Positions 32,943-42,041 of a stretch of 64,000 nt of DNA are shown here, piece by piece; position 1 is the stretch's first letter; each line of letters opens with the position of its first letter. Location: NCBI GenBank assembly GCA_910587255.1, contig CAJUKT010000005.1, positions 8,135-72,134 on the forward strand, given 5' to 3'. Both the position numbers and the translations under genes were made by a program. The stretch is from an uncultured Oscillospiraceae bacterium (GTDB taxonomy: Bacteria > Bacillota > Clostridia > Oscillospirales > Oscillospiraceae). The notes beneath the pieces were generated by a model. That model ran no database searches, had not been told where the DNA came from, and was given only the letters and a program-made list of their open reading frames with translations.

Positions 32943-33911
32943 GTGAAAAAGCTGCTGTACATCTATAACCCCGCCGCCGGCCGCAAGAGCGCCAAAATCA
33001 ACCTGTCCGACGCGCTGGAGGTATTTACCCGTCAGGGCTACGAGATCACCGTGCGTCCCACCCAGGCCAGGGGAGACGCCGCCGCCGCGGCCCGGGAGCA
33101 GGGGCCGGATTTTGACCGGGTGGTGTGCTGCGGCGGGGACGGCACGCTGAACGAGACCGTCCGGGGGGTGCTGGAGCTGCCCCGGGAGCGGCGGCCGGTG
33201 CTGGGCTACATCCCGGCGGGCACCACGAACGACTTTTCCCGCACCCTGGAGCTGCCCCGCACCCTGCCGGAGCTGGCGGAGGTGGCGGGGGAGGGGGTGC
33301 TGCGGGACATCGACGTGGGCCTGGCGGAGGGGAACCCCTTTACCTATGTGGCCGCCTTCGGGCTGTTCACCGACGTGTCCTATTCCACCCCCCAGGTGAA
33401 TAAAAACCTGCTGGGGCACTTCGCCTATGTGCTGGAGGGGATGGGCAAGCTGTCCAACATCCCCAGCTACCACATGAGGGTGAGCGCCGATGGCGGCAGG
33501 GAGACGGAGGGGGACTTCATCTATGGCATGGTGGGCAACACCGTGTCGGTGGGGGGGCTGGTGAGCCTGCCCCGGGATAAGGTGCTGCTGGACGACGGGC
33601 GGTTTGAAGTCATCCTGATCCGGCGGCCTGAAAACGGCAAGGACTGGCAGTCCATCCTCACCGCCCTGACCACGCTGGAGCTGGCCCAGGACGGGGCGGT
33701 GACGGGCTTTGCCGCCAGTGAGATCACCTTTGAATGCGGCCAAAGCACGGCCTGGACGCTGGACGGCGAATTCGGGGGGGAGCAGGCGGTGACCCATGTG
33801 AAAAACCTGCCGCAGGCCATCACCATCGCCTGCGGACCGGGAAGCGCGGAGAAGCGGACAGCGTCAAAGGACGGCCTTGCGGGGGCCTCCAAAAGCACAC
33901 AGCCATCATAA
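32943..33911 (+). CDS. diacylglycerol/lipid kinase family protein (YegS/DgkB type)
   Basis: A 322-residue soluble lipid kinase. The nucleotide loop CGGDGTLNETV (about residue 63) and GYIPAGTTNDFSRTL are the family's signatures; KKLLYIYNPAAGRK is the usual opening. It would phosphorylate diacylglycerol or a similar lipid at the membrane. The start is a GTG at 32943. The last 22 residues (from SAEKRTASKDG) go beyond the normal end, and 33841-33857 is identical over 17 bases to repeat R2 (32588-32604), so a repeat has extended the protein. Confidence 0.88.
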   Translation: MKKLLYIYNPAAGRKSAKINLSDALEVFTRQGYEITVRPTQARGDAAAAAREQGPDFDRVVCCGGDGTLNETVRGVLELPRERRPVLGYIPAGTTNDFSRTLELPRTLPELAEVAGEGVLRDIDVGLAEGNPFTYVAAFGLFTDVSYSTPQVNKNLLGHFAYVLEGMGKLSNIPSYHMRVSADGGRETEGDFIYGMVGNTVSVGGLVSLPRDKVLLDDGRFEVILIRRPENGKDWQSILTALTTLELAQDGAVTGFAASEITFECGQSTAWTLDGEFGGEQAVTHVKNLPQAITIACGPGSAEKRTASKDGLAGASKSTQPS

Positions 33912-33913
33912 AT

Positions 33914-33953
33914 AAAAGCGGCCCGGCGGAGAGTGATCCGCCGGGCCGCTTTT
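33914..33953. terminator. strong bidirectional terminator between convergent genes
   Basis: Perfect 17-bp arms (33914-33930 and 33937-33953), with A4 on one side and T4 on the other, serving both the lipid kinase and the LTA-synthase-like gene. Confidence 0.9.
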
Positions 33954-33955
33954 CG

Positions 33956-36076
33956 TTACGTGGGTTCCTCCGCCGCCTGGAGCACGGCGTAATAGTCCTC
34001 CTGGATGATGAGCTTGGCGTAATTTACCTTGGCCGCAACCAATCTGTGAACCCGCTTGACATAGTCCTCGTCTACCTCTACGCCCTCGTTGGGGGTGAAG
34101 GCTTTGGTGGACGCCTCGTAGGTGCCCGCGGCGGTGATCCAGCTGTTCCCCTGCCCCTTGTTGTTGGCGAATACCGCCAGGGGCATACAGTTGGAGTACT
34201 GGTCCGGCTGGTAGTTGCCGGCGAACACGTCCCGCCCGGAGTAGAGCCGGGAATCGTAGGGGAGGGCGAACAGGTTGCATAGGGTGGGCACAATGTCCAC
34301 CGAGGTGCAGGGCACATCCACGTCGATGGGCTCCTCGATGGCGGCGGACCACATCAGCAGGGTGTTGCGGTAGCGGGAGGTATCCCCCTCCTTGTCCTCA
34401 AAGCCCCGCAGCTCGTTGTAGTAGTCGGTGCCGTCCTCCATCACCATCAGATAGGGGTAGTGGTCCCCGGTCATGACAATGAGGGTGTCGCCGGCGATGC
34501 CGGCCTGCTCCAGCTTGTCCACCAGATATTCCAGCGCCTGGTCAAGCTCCATATTGCAGGCCAGGTACGCCTGGGAGGTCTCGGACAGGTCGGGGTATTT
34601 TGCCTCCACCTCCGCGCGGTGCTTGCGGGACATGGCGTTGCCGTTCCAGCTGTAATAACCGTGGCCGCTGACGGTCATATAGTAGGCGTGGAAGGGCTGG
34701 CCGTTTTCCACATAGTCGCTGATATAGCCGTCCACCGTGGCCTGCATCATCTCCAAATCGGAGTTGGGCCACACATTGTTGGGCAGCTCCAGGCCGCCGC
34801 CCACCCCCGCGTAATCATAGCCCATGTTGGGGTGGGTGCGGTCGCGCCCGTAGTAGTCGTGGGTGTGGTCGTGCCAGGCGGGGACGCTGTAGCCCTCCTC
34901 CCGGAACTTCCAGCCCAGGGTCTGGGACATGGTGCGTTCCACGCTCATGCTCATGGCGGTGCGCTTGCCGAACCAGTTGGGGATCACGCCGGTCATCACC
35001 GCAAACTCGCCGCCCACGGTGGACTGGGTCCAGTCGGGCTGGTAGAAGTTGTGGAACACAAAGCCCTCCCGGCTGAGCTTGTACAGGGTGGGGGTGAGCT
35101 CCTGGTCGATGGCGGCGGTGGAGAAGCCCTCGGCGGTGATGAGGATGAGGTTTTTGCCCTCAAACATCCCGGTGTACTCGTTCTGCTGGGACGGGGTGAG
35201 GGAGGCCAGATACTGGTGGATGCTCTTGATATTCTGGCTCTGGTCGGTATCGCCGGGCTCGGCCTCGGCCAGCCCCTCAAAGTCGAAGTCCAGGGTGTTG
35301 AAGCCGTACTCCCTCGGGGCCTGGGAGGGCTGCTCGGAGGGCTGGGCGGTGGGCTCCGCGGTGGGGACGGGGTCGTCCAAAAACTCCCCCAGGGGCGGGG
35401 CGGGCGTACCGGCCACGGCGTACTCCAGCTCCAGGCGCAGGGCGGTGGTCAGGCCGAAGTGGGGGACGGCGGTGTTGGGGGTAAACTCATAGGTGTAGTA
35501 GTTCTTCACCGGTCCCAGGGTGGACAGCAGGAAGGCGGTGAGCTGGCAGGCCACCAGCGCTGCGGCCATGATGATGCGCACCGGGCTGTCCTTTCCCTGC
35601 TGGGGGATCACGCTGGCGCGGAGGAGGATATAGGCGGCCAGCGGGACAAAGGAGAGGAGGATGAAGGGGATGAGGTTGATGACGACCCGGCCCACGGTGG
35701 AGCCGAAGCCGCCCACCACGTCCCCGGCCATGACGCCCATGAAGCCCACGCCGTAGTACAGCCCGAACATGGCCCGGCAGCCCCGCTCCACGCAGAAGAG
35801 CACGGCGCCCAGCCCCAGTACCGCCCCTCCGGCGATCCGGGCCGCCCGCCGCCAGGGCAGCAGGTCCAGGATGAGGGACAGCGCCAGCCCCGCGGCGGCG
35901 GAAAAGAGCACAATGCGCAGCAGGGCCAGCTCAAAGAAGGGCGCGTCCCGGTCAAACAGGCGCAGCAGCAGCTCGTGGTAGAGGACGGCGGCGGGAAAGA
36001 ACAGGACGGACAGCGCCGGCCCGCCCAGGTTCCTCCGGCCGGTGTAACCGGCGCCGCCGGAGAGATAATGATTCAT
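33956..36076 (-). CDS. LTA synthase-family sulfatase / phosphoglycerol transferase
   Basis: A 706-residue membrane enzyme: about five N-terminal helices, a Pro/Thr/Gln-rich linker near residue 240-270, then an extracellular alkaline-phosphatase-type domain. Expected catalytic features are visible: LILITAEGF with the metal-binding Glu, the nucleophilic Thr in QSTVGGEF near residue 350, WHDHTHDYYGR, and MTGDHYPY with the Asp/His pair. It would transfer glycerol phosphate from phosphatidylglycerol onto lipoteichoic acid or a related wall polymer. The start at 36076 has aggaagtga upstream. Confidence 0.88.
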   Translation of the reverse strand: MNHYLSGGAGYTGRRNLGGPALSVLFFPAAVLYHELLLRLFDRDAPFFELALLRIVLFSAAAGLALSLILDLLPWRRAARIAGGAVLGLGAVLFCVERGCRAMFGLYYGVGFMGVMAGDVVGGFGSTVGRVVINLIPFILLSFVPLAAYILLRASVIPQQGKDSPVRIIMAAALVACQLTAFLLSTLGPVKNYYTYEFTPNTAVPHFGLTTALRLELEYAVAGTPAPPLGEFLDDPVPTAEPTAQPSEQPSQAPREYGFNTLDFDFEGLAEAEPGDTDQSQNIKSIHQYLASLTPSQQNEYTGMFEGKNLILITAEGFSTAAIDQELTPTLYKLSREGFVFHNFYQPDWTQSTVGGEFAVMTGVIPNWFGKRTAMSMSVERTMSQTLGWKFREEGYSVPAWHDHTHDYYGRDRTHPNMGYDYAGVGGGLELPNNVWPNSDLEMMQATVDGYISDYVENGQPFHAYYMTVSGHGYYSWNGNAMSRKHRAEVEAKYPDLSETSQAYLACNMELDQALEYLVDKLEQAGIAGDTLIVMTGDHYPYLMVMEDGTDYYNELRGFEDKEGDTSRYRNTLLMWSAAIEEPIDVDVPCTSVDIVPTLCNLFALPYDSRLYSGRDVFAGNYQPDQYSNCMPLAVFANNKGQGNSWITAAGTYEASTKAFTPNEGVEVDEDYVKRVHRLVAAKVNYAKLIIQEDYYAVLQAAEEPT

Positions 36077-36143
36077 CAAACGGTCACTTCCTAATGGTAT
36101 TATGTGACAAAGGGCTGGGGAGCGCCCGGTTTTGCCAACGTTC

Positions 36144-36172
36144 AGCATACCACAGCGGCGGAAGAAATGCAA
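36144..36172 (-). promoter_or_regulatory. promoter of the LTA-synthase-like gene
   Basis: On the minus strand: TTGCAT, exactly 17 bp, TATGCT, the same boxes as the smpB promoter. Confidence 0.65.
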
Positions 36173-36211
36173 TGAATCCGCCGAAACTTATAAAAGTTTT
36201 CCGTAAATTTA

Positions 36212-36297
36212 AGAAACTGTACCAATAGCCGAAGTATACAGCCTGGCGGCAATTTGGGCCGCAAGGATGTGTGCTGGGGTCTATTGGTACAGCTTCT
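36212..36297. repeat. MITE-like element (family 1b), short 86-bp copy
   Basis: Terminal inverted repeats agaaactgtaccaatag (36212-36228) and ctattggtacagcttct (36281-36297) pair over 16 of 17 positions. The flanks are ttaa and aaag, as for the 24332 copy. It lies between two minus-strand genes. Confidence 0.6.
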
Positions 36298-36345
36298 AAA
36301 GAATAGCGTTGACCCGTTTGCGGTGCAAAGGGGATTCCGGGGCGC

Positions 36346-37365
36346 TCACGCCCCGGTCTGGAGCTCCGCCCCGGTGTAGTAGTGGGCCAGGATATCCCGC
36401 CAGCCCGACCCGGCCTTAGCCATGGCGTTGGCCCCGTACTGGCTCATGCCGACCCCGTGGCCGTAGCCGGTGACGGAGAAGGTGAACACCCCGTCCTGCT
36501 CGCTCACGTCGAAGCAGGCCGAGCGCAGGGCGAACAGGCTGCGCGCCGCGCCGCCGGACAGCTCGGCGCCCCCCAGCTCCAGGCTGGCCACCCGGCCGGA
36601 GGCGGTGCGGGTGAGGTTTGCAAACCATGTGGACGGCTCGCCGGACAGGTCGGCCCCCAGCCCGGCCTCCCCCGCCGCCTTTTTCACCTGCTCGGCGGTG
36701 AGGGTGACGGTGGAGCGGTAGTTGGGCACCTCGTCCCCCTCGGGGCTGTCCACCGACACCAGGTAGGGCAGGGACTTGCCCCACACCGCCGCCGCGTCCT
36801 CGGTGGCGCCGGAGGCGGAGGAGAAAAATACCGCCTGGATGGGCCCGCCCTCATAGGTGAGCACCTGGCCGTCGGTGTCCGCCACGGCGGCGGCAATTTT
36901 GGCGGTGTAGGCATCGGCATCCCCGCCCCAGCGCTGGGCGGCGTCGTCCTGGGAGAGGTAGGCCTGGCAGCAGGTGGAGTCGGCGCAGATATCCGCGCCC
37001 TCCTCCTGGTGGCTTTTGGCCCGCAGCTTCCACAGGGAGTAGGTCCGGGCGCACACCGCCTGGGCCCGGAGGGCCTCCGGCTCGAAGGCGGCGGGCATCT
37101 CCGCCGCCACCACGCCCCACAGGTAGTCCCCCATGGTCAGCTCGTCCACCTGTCCGTCCCGGTTCAGCAGGCGCAGGGTCTGGGCGGCGTCCCACTGCCC
37201 GGGGGAGGGGACGGGCTGGGGGGCCGGGGTGGGGCTGGCCGGGAGGGTGAGCAGGCCGGGGGTGGGCTGGACGGGGGCCCGGCCGGGGGGGTCCCCCAGG
37301 GCGGCCAGGGGCAGCAGCAGCAGGGCCGCGCCCAGCGCCAGCCCGGTGAGGAAGGGGGCGCGCAT
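36346..37365 (-). CDS. SpoIID/LytB-domain protein, probable sporulation lytic transglycosylase
   Basis: A 339-residue protein with a membrane anchor or signal at the N-terminus (LTGLALGAALLLLPLAALG), a Pro-rich linker, then the SpoIID domain: DYLWGVVAAEMPAAFEPEAL with the expected catalytic Glu, AQAVCARTYSLWK, and the closing GYGHGVGMSQYGANAMA. SpoIID degrades peptidoglycan during engulfment of the forespore; paralogues act elsewhere in the wall. Extra Cys residues (ICADSTCCQAY) fit the zinc-binding region. The ATG at 37365 is chosen for aaggag 10 bp upstream rather than the GTG at 37401. It supports an endospore-forming host. Confidence 0.88.
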   Translation of the reverse strand: MRAPFLTGLALGAALLLLPLAALGDPPGRAPVQPTPGLLTLPASPTPAPQPVPSPGQWDAAQTLRLLNRDGQVDELTMGDYLWGVVAAEMPAAFEPEALRAQAVCARTYSLWKLRAKSHQEEGADICADSTCCQAYLSQDDAAQRWGGDADAYTAKIAAAVADTDGQVLTYEGGPIQAVFFSSASGATEDAAAVWGKSLPYLVSVDSPEGDEVPNYRSTVTLTAEQVKKAAGEAGLGADLSGEPSTWFANLTRTASGRVASLELGGAELSGGAARSLFALRSACFDVSEQDGVFTFSVTGYGHGVGMSQYGANAMAKAGSGWRDILAHYYTGAELQTGA

Positions 37366-37476
37366 AGGCCGCCAGCTCTCCTTGTTTCGCAAGTCAAACA
37401 CCTCAATTATTCAAAATTCGGGAGCGCGAACGGAAAAAATTCTGATTTGGCAAGGGGGGCAAGCATAAAATTTGCA

Positions 37477-37505
37477 TTGACGGAATGGGAAAATTGCGTT
37501 ATAAT
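37477..37505 (+). promoter_or_regulatory. promoter of citrate synthase
   Basis: TTGACG, exactly 17 bp, TATAAT, about 53 bp upstream of the ATG. Confidence 0.8.
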
Positions 37506-37557
37506 GAGATTTACAGTCATTGGAAGAGGACGTATGGACACACGAAGGAGGCGGACT

Positions 37558-38979
37558 ATGCTGAACATGAACATCATCGACAACCTGATCGAGGCGCGCA
37601 GGAAGGCCGTGGAGCAGTACAATACCTCAGTGGACTTCATTCAAGGGATATGCGGGGAGTTTGAGCGTTATACCCAGATATCCCCCAAGTACTATGAGAA
37701 ATACGATGTAAAGCGGGGGCTGCGCAACCATGACGGCACCGGCGTGATGGCCGGGGTCACCCTCATCGGCAACGTGCGGGGCTATGTGGTGCAGGACGGG
37801 GAGAAGGTGCCCGCCCCCGGCCAGCTCTTCTACCGGGGCATCAACGTGGAGGAGCTGATCGACGGCTTCACCGGCGCGGACCGCTTCGGCTTTGAGGAGA
37901 CGGCGTACTTACTGATGTTCGGCGGCCTGCCCACCAGGGAGGAGCTGGAGCAGTTCCGCAGCATCCTGGCCTACTACCGGGAGCTGCCCCCCAACTTCAC
38001 CGAGGACATGATCCTCACCGCCCCCAGCCACGACGTGATGAACAAGCTGGCCCGCTCGGTGCTGGCCCTGTACTCCTACGACCCAGACCCGGATAACAAC
38101 ACCTTGCCCATTGAGATGCTCCAGGCCCTGCGGCTGATCGCCCGGTTCCCGGTGATCGTGGCCCACGCCTTTGCCGCCAAGCAGCACTACTTCGACCGGG
38201 GGTCGCTGTACCTCCACCGGCCCCAGCCCGAGCTGTCCGTGGCGGAAAACTTCCTCTACTCCATGCGCCACGATAACCAGTTCACCGCCGAGGAGGCCCA
38301 CCTGCTGGACCTGTGCCTGGTGCTCCACATGGAGCACGGCGGCGGCAATAACTCCGCCTTCGCCTGCCGGGTGCTCTCCTCCTCCGGCACGGATATCTAC
38401 TCCGCCATCGCCGCAGCGGTGGGCTCCCTGAAGGGCCCCAAGCACGGCGGCGCTAACGCCCGGGTGATGGCCATGTTCGACGAGATCGAGGCCAACGTGA
38501 AGGATTGGAAGGACGATGGCGAGCTGTCCGACTACCTCACAAAGATCCTGAAAAAGGAAGCGGGGGACGGCTCCGGCCTCATTTATGGCATGGGCCACGC
38601 CGTCTATACCCTGTCGGATCCCCGGGCGGTGATTTTGAAGAGATTTGCCAAAAAGATGGCGGCGGACAAGGGGATGCTGGAGGAATTTGAGCTGTTCGAG
38701 CGGGTGGAGCGGCTCACCCCCGGGCTGTTCCACGCCATTACCGGCCAGGACAAGGCCATGTGCGCCAACGTGGACATGTACTCCGGCCTGGTGTACAAGA
38801 TGATGGGCATCCCGTCGGAGCTGTACACCCCGCTGTTTGCCATCGCCCGCATCGTGGGCTGGTGCGCCCACCGGGTTGAGGAGGTCTACAACCCCTATGG
38901 CCGCATCATCCGCCCGGCCTACAAGGCGGTCATGCCCACGCGCTCCTTTGTGCCGCTGGAGGAACGGGGCGCAAACTGA
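37558..38979 (+). CDS. gltA: citrate synthase (citrate/methylcitrate family)
   Basis: A 473-residue enzyme, longer than the usual 370-430 because of an N-terminal segment of about 60 residues before the core (RGLRNHDGTGVMAGVTLIGN). The catalytic residues fit LHMEHGGGNNSAF (His), YGMGHAVYTLSDPRA (His) and the Asp/Arg region near CANVDMYSGLVYKMMG. It condenses acetyl-CoA with oxaloacetate to feed glutamate synthesis. AGGAGG lies 6 bp before the ATG at 37558. It has a consensus promoter and terminator of its own. A 2-methylcitrate synthase activity cannot be excluded. Confidence 0.92.
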   Translation: MLNMNIIDNLIEARRKAVEQYNTSVDFIQGICGEFERYTQISPKYYEKYDVKRGLRNHDGTGVMAGVTLIGNVRGYVVQDGEKVPAPGQLFYRGINVEELIDGFTGADRFGFEETAYLLMFGGLPTREELEQFRSILAYYRELPPNFTEDMILTAPSHDVMNKLARSVLALYSYDPDPDNNTLPIEMLQALRLIARFPVIVAHAFAAKQHYFDRGSLYLHRPQPELSVAENFLYSMRHDNQFTAEEAHLLDLCLVLHMEHGGGNNSAFACRVLSSSGTDIYSAIAAAVGSLKGPKHGGANARVMAMFDEIEANVKDWKDDGELSDYLTKILKKEAGDGSGLIYGMGHAVYTLSDPRAVILKRFAKKMAADKGMLEEFELFERVERLTPGLFHAITGQDKAMCANVDMYSGLVYKMMGIPSELYTPLFAIARIVGWCAHRVEEVYNPYGRIIRPAYKAVMPTRSFVPLEERGAN

Positions 38980-38984
38980 ACGAA

Positions 38985-39000
38985 TGTTTCACGTGAAACA
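38985..39000. promoter_or_regulatory. parS: parS centromere site (ParB/Spo0J binding)
   Basis: A perfect 16-bp palindrome TGTTTCACGTGAAACA, extended to 18 bp by flanking A/T. It equals the bacterial parS consensus as known from B. subtilis. It lies 5 bp after the citrate synthase stop and just before the terminator, so it is intergenic. parS sites cluster near the replication origin, which agrees with the ribosomal gene cluster here. Confidence 0.9.
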
Positions 39001-39001
39001 T

Positions 39002-39042
39002 AAAAGCCTCCCCGCCTGGAACACCAGGCGGGGAGGCTTTTT
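39002..39042. terminator. bidirectional terminator between citrate synthase and blaR-like genes
   Basis: Perfect 18-bp arms (39002-39019 and 39024-39041) with a 4-nt loop; A4 on the left and T5 on the right. Confidence 0.92.
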
Positions 39043-39044
39043 CG

Positions 39045-42041
39045 TCAGGAGGCGGGGACGGCGAACTCGCTGTAGGGTTCCGCCCACAGCCTGCCGGCGT
39101 AGAGGGAGCTGCCGCTGTACTCCACCCGGAAGCCGGCGGAGGCCACATAGACGGCGTTCCCCACGCTGTCGGTGAGCGAGATAAAGGTGCTGATGCCGAA
39201 GGGCGGGGTGAGCGGGCTCTCCGCATCCAGGCCCACGTAGAGGTACCCGGGGTCCATCACGGCCCGCAGCTCCCCCTCCCTCAGCCACTCATTGCCCTCA
39301 AAGATCTGGGCGGACAGCTCGATGGTGGTGGTCTCCCGGGGGGCGCTGTGGGTGATGGTGATGCCGCCCCGGTCGTTGCGCTCCACCTGGGCATAGTCGT
39401 TGAAGGACTGCGCCAGCTGGGCGGTGTTGAAGGTGCGGCGCTGAAGGCCGGTTTCGGTGCGCTCATACACGGCGATGATGGGGTCGCCCTCGTCCAGGTA
39501 GACCAGGGAGGCCTCGGTCTGGCCGTCCCCGTCCACATCCAGCACGTACATCCGCCCGGTGAAGGTGGCGGCGTTCACATCGCTGTCGATCTGATAGGTG
39601 GTCCCGCCCCAGTCCAGCAGGGTTTGGGTCCCCAGCTGACGCAGGGTGGCCGCGTCCATCTCGCCGTTGAGGGCGGCGCGGGGCTCGGTCTCCCAGAGGA
39701 TGTGGCCCAGGATGTACTCCCGCTGGTCCGTCCGGCCGTAGTGGAATTCGTCCAGCCGCCAGCCGTCCGCCGTGTTCACGTACCGGATGGGGTAGTCCAC
39801 CGTGTAGTCACAGCCCTGGACGATCCGCTGGCCCCAAGCCGTCTCGTCCTCCCCTTGAGGACGCCAGTACCGATTGGTCAGGATAAGCTCCACGGCGTTT
39901 TCGCTCTGCGCCACCAGGGTGAAGGGGGCCACCTCGGCTCCATAATAGTCCCCCTTGGGCCGGGAGGCGGGGAGGAAATAGGTGTCCCCGTCCACGTTGA
40001 GGAACAGCTCATGGCCGTCCCACTGGTTGCAGGAGTTCCAGAAGTCCCGGGTGAACAGTCCGTCCACCGCCGCCATCAGGTCGTCCCACCGGGCGAACTG
40101 CCCCGTGGCGCGGATGTAGGTCAGGCCGTCCCGCTCCACGGTGGCCGCGGGGTCGTAGAGGTAGGGGTCCCCGGGGGACGAGCTTCCAATATGGCAGATC
40201 TCCCAGGTGCTCTCCCCAAACAGGTGCCAGTAGAGCGTGCTGGCCTGGCGGTACAGGGCGCGCAGGCCGTCCCCCAGCATCCGGGGGGTGTAGGTGGACT
40301 GGTCCTGCATCACGTCCACCGCCCGCTGGAGGCCGGTGTCCTCATACCAGCGGTACCACACCGGCTCGGGCTTGGCGTCCTGGGCCTCCTGGGCGGCCTC
40401 GAATTCCTCCTGGGAGACCCGGACGCCGTCCGCATAGAAGCGCGGGTCGGCCACGCCGTGGTTCAAACCATCTTTGCACCAGGAGATCTCTTCCACGGCG
40501 AACTCGCCCCCGTCAAACCGGGCGCGGCCGGTGCCATTGTTGAAGGCGCTGCTGCTCCAATGAAAGGTGCCGTCTGACTTCAGATCGCCGATGGAGCGCC
40601 GGCCGGGGGCAAAGGCGGCAATTTCGTCCCCCTGCTGGCGGAGGATCAGGTAGCCCACAATGTTATACAGAGGCTCGGGGATGACCACCAGCTCGTTTTC
40701 CCCGTCCTGGTCCAGGTCCATTATGGTGATAGGGCCCGCCTCCATCGTGATCTGAACCTCGCTGGGGTCCCCGTAGAAGAAGGAGCGCAGCTGGTGGATG
40801 GTATAGCCGCGCTCCCCGCCCGGACGGCGGAATTCCCGCTGTCCGCTGAGCACCTCCAGCATCCACTCCTCCAGCACCGGGGACGGCTCCGCCGGGGCGG
40901 GGGTGGGCTCGGGCGAGGGGGTGGGCAGGGGGCTCTCCGGGGGCTGGGACACGGCGGCGCTGGGGACGGGCTCGTCCTCCGGGGTCTTGGCGGAAACCGG
41001 GTCGGTGAGCAGGCACACCGCCGCCATCAAGGCCATGACGGCGCTGACCACCACGATCCAAAGGGTGGGGCGCTGGTAGCGCAGCACGTTGTGGATGCGG
41101 CCCTTGGCGTCCCCCTCGTCAAAGGCCAGGGGACAGGGGGCGGGGATGCGCCCGCCGGTGGCCAGGGAGAGGAGGGTGGCGGAGTAGTCCGCCTTCACCG
41201 CCGGGCCCAGGGTGCGGATGACCGCCTCGTCGCAGGCGGCCTCAATGTCCCGGCTCATAAGGACAAAGGCCAGCCACACTGCCGGGTTGAACCAGTGGAC
41301 GGCCAGCGCCGCCCAGCACAGCGGCTTGACCAGGTGATCCAGCCGCCGCAGATGGGCCCGCTCGTGGCACAGGATGAACTGCCGGGGCTGGCCGCGCAGC
41401 CCGGCAGGGAGGTAGATCCTGGGCCGGAATACCCCCAGGATGAAGGGGGAGCCCACGCTGGGGTGCTCCCAGGCCCCGTCCGGGGCGCGGATGGCGTCAA
41501 ACAGGCGGCGGCGCAGCCGCAGGTAGGAGACCAGGGCGCCCCCGCCCATGGCCAGCGCCCCTGCCAGCCACATCCCGGCCAGCACCGTGGACCAGGGGAA
41601 GGGGGCGGGGGCCTCCGGCTGGGGCGCGGCGGGAGAGGGCGCCTCCGGCACGGCGGAGACGGGGAGGCCGCCGGGACCGCCCTGGGTGGCGGGGGTGGGG
41701 TTCGGGCCGGGGCCCCCCCAATGGCTGCCGGCCGTCCCCTGCGCCGGGCCGGGGACTTGGACGGGGGCCGTCTGGAGGGGAGGCTCAGGCCCGTCCTCCA
41801 GCTGGGTGAGCGTCCGCGGGGGCATGGCGTCCGGGACGATGGAGAGGGGGCTCTCCAGGGACACAGGGATCAGGAGCCGGGCAAACACCACCAGCCACAG
41901 CAGCGACAGCACCCGCTTGGGGGCCCTGCGCCGCAAGGCCAGCCGCAGCGCCGCCACCACGGCGGCGGCATAGGCGGCGGTGAGGCTCATCTCCCCCAGG
42001 ACGGGCAGGGCGCGGGACAGGGGGACGAGCAGGTCAGTCAT
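39045..42041 (-). CDS. BlaR1/MecR1-type M56 peptidase sensor
   Basis: A 998-residue membrane protein. Four helices in the N-terminal part surround a cytosolic zinc-protease motif (LCHERAHLRRLDH, HExxH near residue 222, with the third ligand Glu in DIEAACDEAV). A Pro-rich linker (PLPTPSPEPTPAPAEPSPV) leads to about 600 extracellular residues that lack any recognisable penicillin-binding SxxK sensor motif of BlaR1; repeated blocks there resemble FG-GAP-like or VCBS-like strands (DLDQDGENELVVI, DVDGDGQTEASLVY). It should cleave or inactivate the BlaI-type repressor encoded upstream, in response to an unknown wall or envelope signal. Confidence 0.85.
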   Translation of the reverse strand: MTDLLVPLSRALPVLGEMSLTAAYAAAVVAALRLALRRRAPKRVLSLLWLVVFARLLIPVSLESPLSIVPDAMPPRTLTQLEDGPEPPLQTAPVQVPGPAQGTAGSHWGGPGPNPTPATQGGPGGLPVSAVPEAPSPAAPQPEAPAPFPWSTVLAGMWLAGALAMGGGALVSYLRLRRRLFDAIRAPDGAWEHPSVGSPFILGVFRPRIYLPAGLRGQPRQFILCHERAHLRRLDHLVKPLCWAALAVHWFNPAVWLAFVLMSRDIEAACDEAVIRTLGPAVKADYSATLLSLATGGRIPAPCPLAFDEGDAKGRIHNVLRYQRPTLWIVVVSAVMALMAAVCLLTDPVSAKTPEDEPVPSAAVSQPPESPLPTPSPEPTPAPAEPSPVLEEWMLEVLSGQREFRRPGGERGYTIHQLRSFFYGDPSEVQITMEAGPITIMDLDQDGENELVVIPEPLYNIVGYLILRQQGDEIAAFAPGRRSIGDLKSDGTFHWSSSAFNNGTGRARFDGGEFAVEEISWCKDGLNHGVADPRFYADGVRVSQEEFEAAQEAQDAKPEPVWYRWYEDTGLQRAVDVMQDQSTYTPRMLGDGLRALYRQASTLYWHLFGESTWEICHIGSSSPGDPYLYDPAATVERDGLTYIRATGQFARWDDLMAAVDGLFTRDFWNSCNQWDGHELFLNVDGDTYFLPASRPKGDYYGAEVAPFTLVAQSENAVELILTNRYWRPQGEDETAWGQRIVQGCDYTVDYPIRYVNTADGWRLDEFHYGRTDQREYILGHILWETEPRAALNGEMDAATLRQLGTQTLLDWGGTTYQIDSDVNAATFTGRMYVLDVDGDGQTEASLVYLDEGDPIIAVYERTETGLQRRTFNTAQLAQSFNDYAQVERNDRGGITITHSAPRETTTIELSAQIFEGNEWLREGELRAVMDPGYLYVGLDAESPLTPPFGISTFISLTDSVGNAVYVASAGFRVEYSGSSLYAGRLWAEPYSEFAVPAS

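Noticed and set aside
34460..36094. A 544-codon open frame on the plus strand
   Set aside because: It is the shadow of the LTA-synthase-like gene on the opposite strand; there is no ribosome site and the Gly/Val/His bias is extreme.
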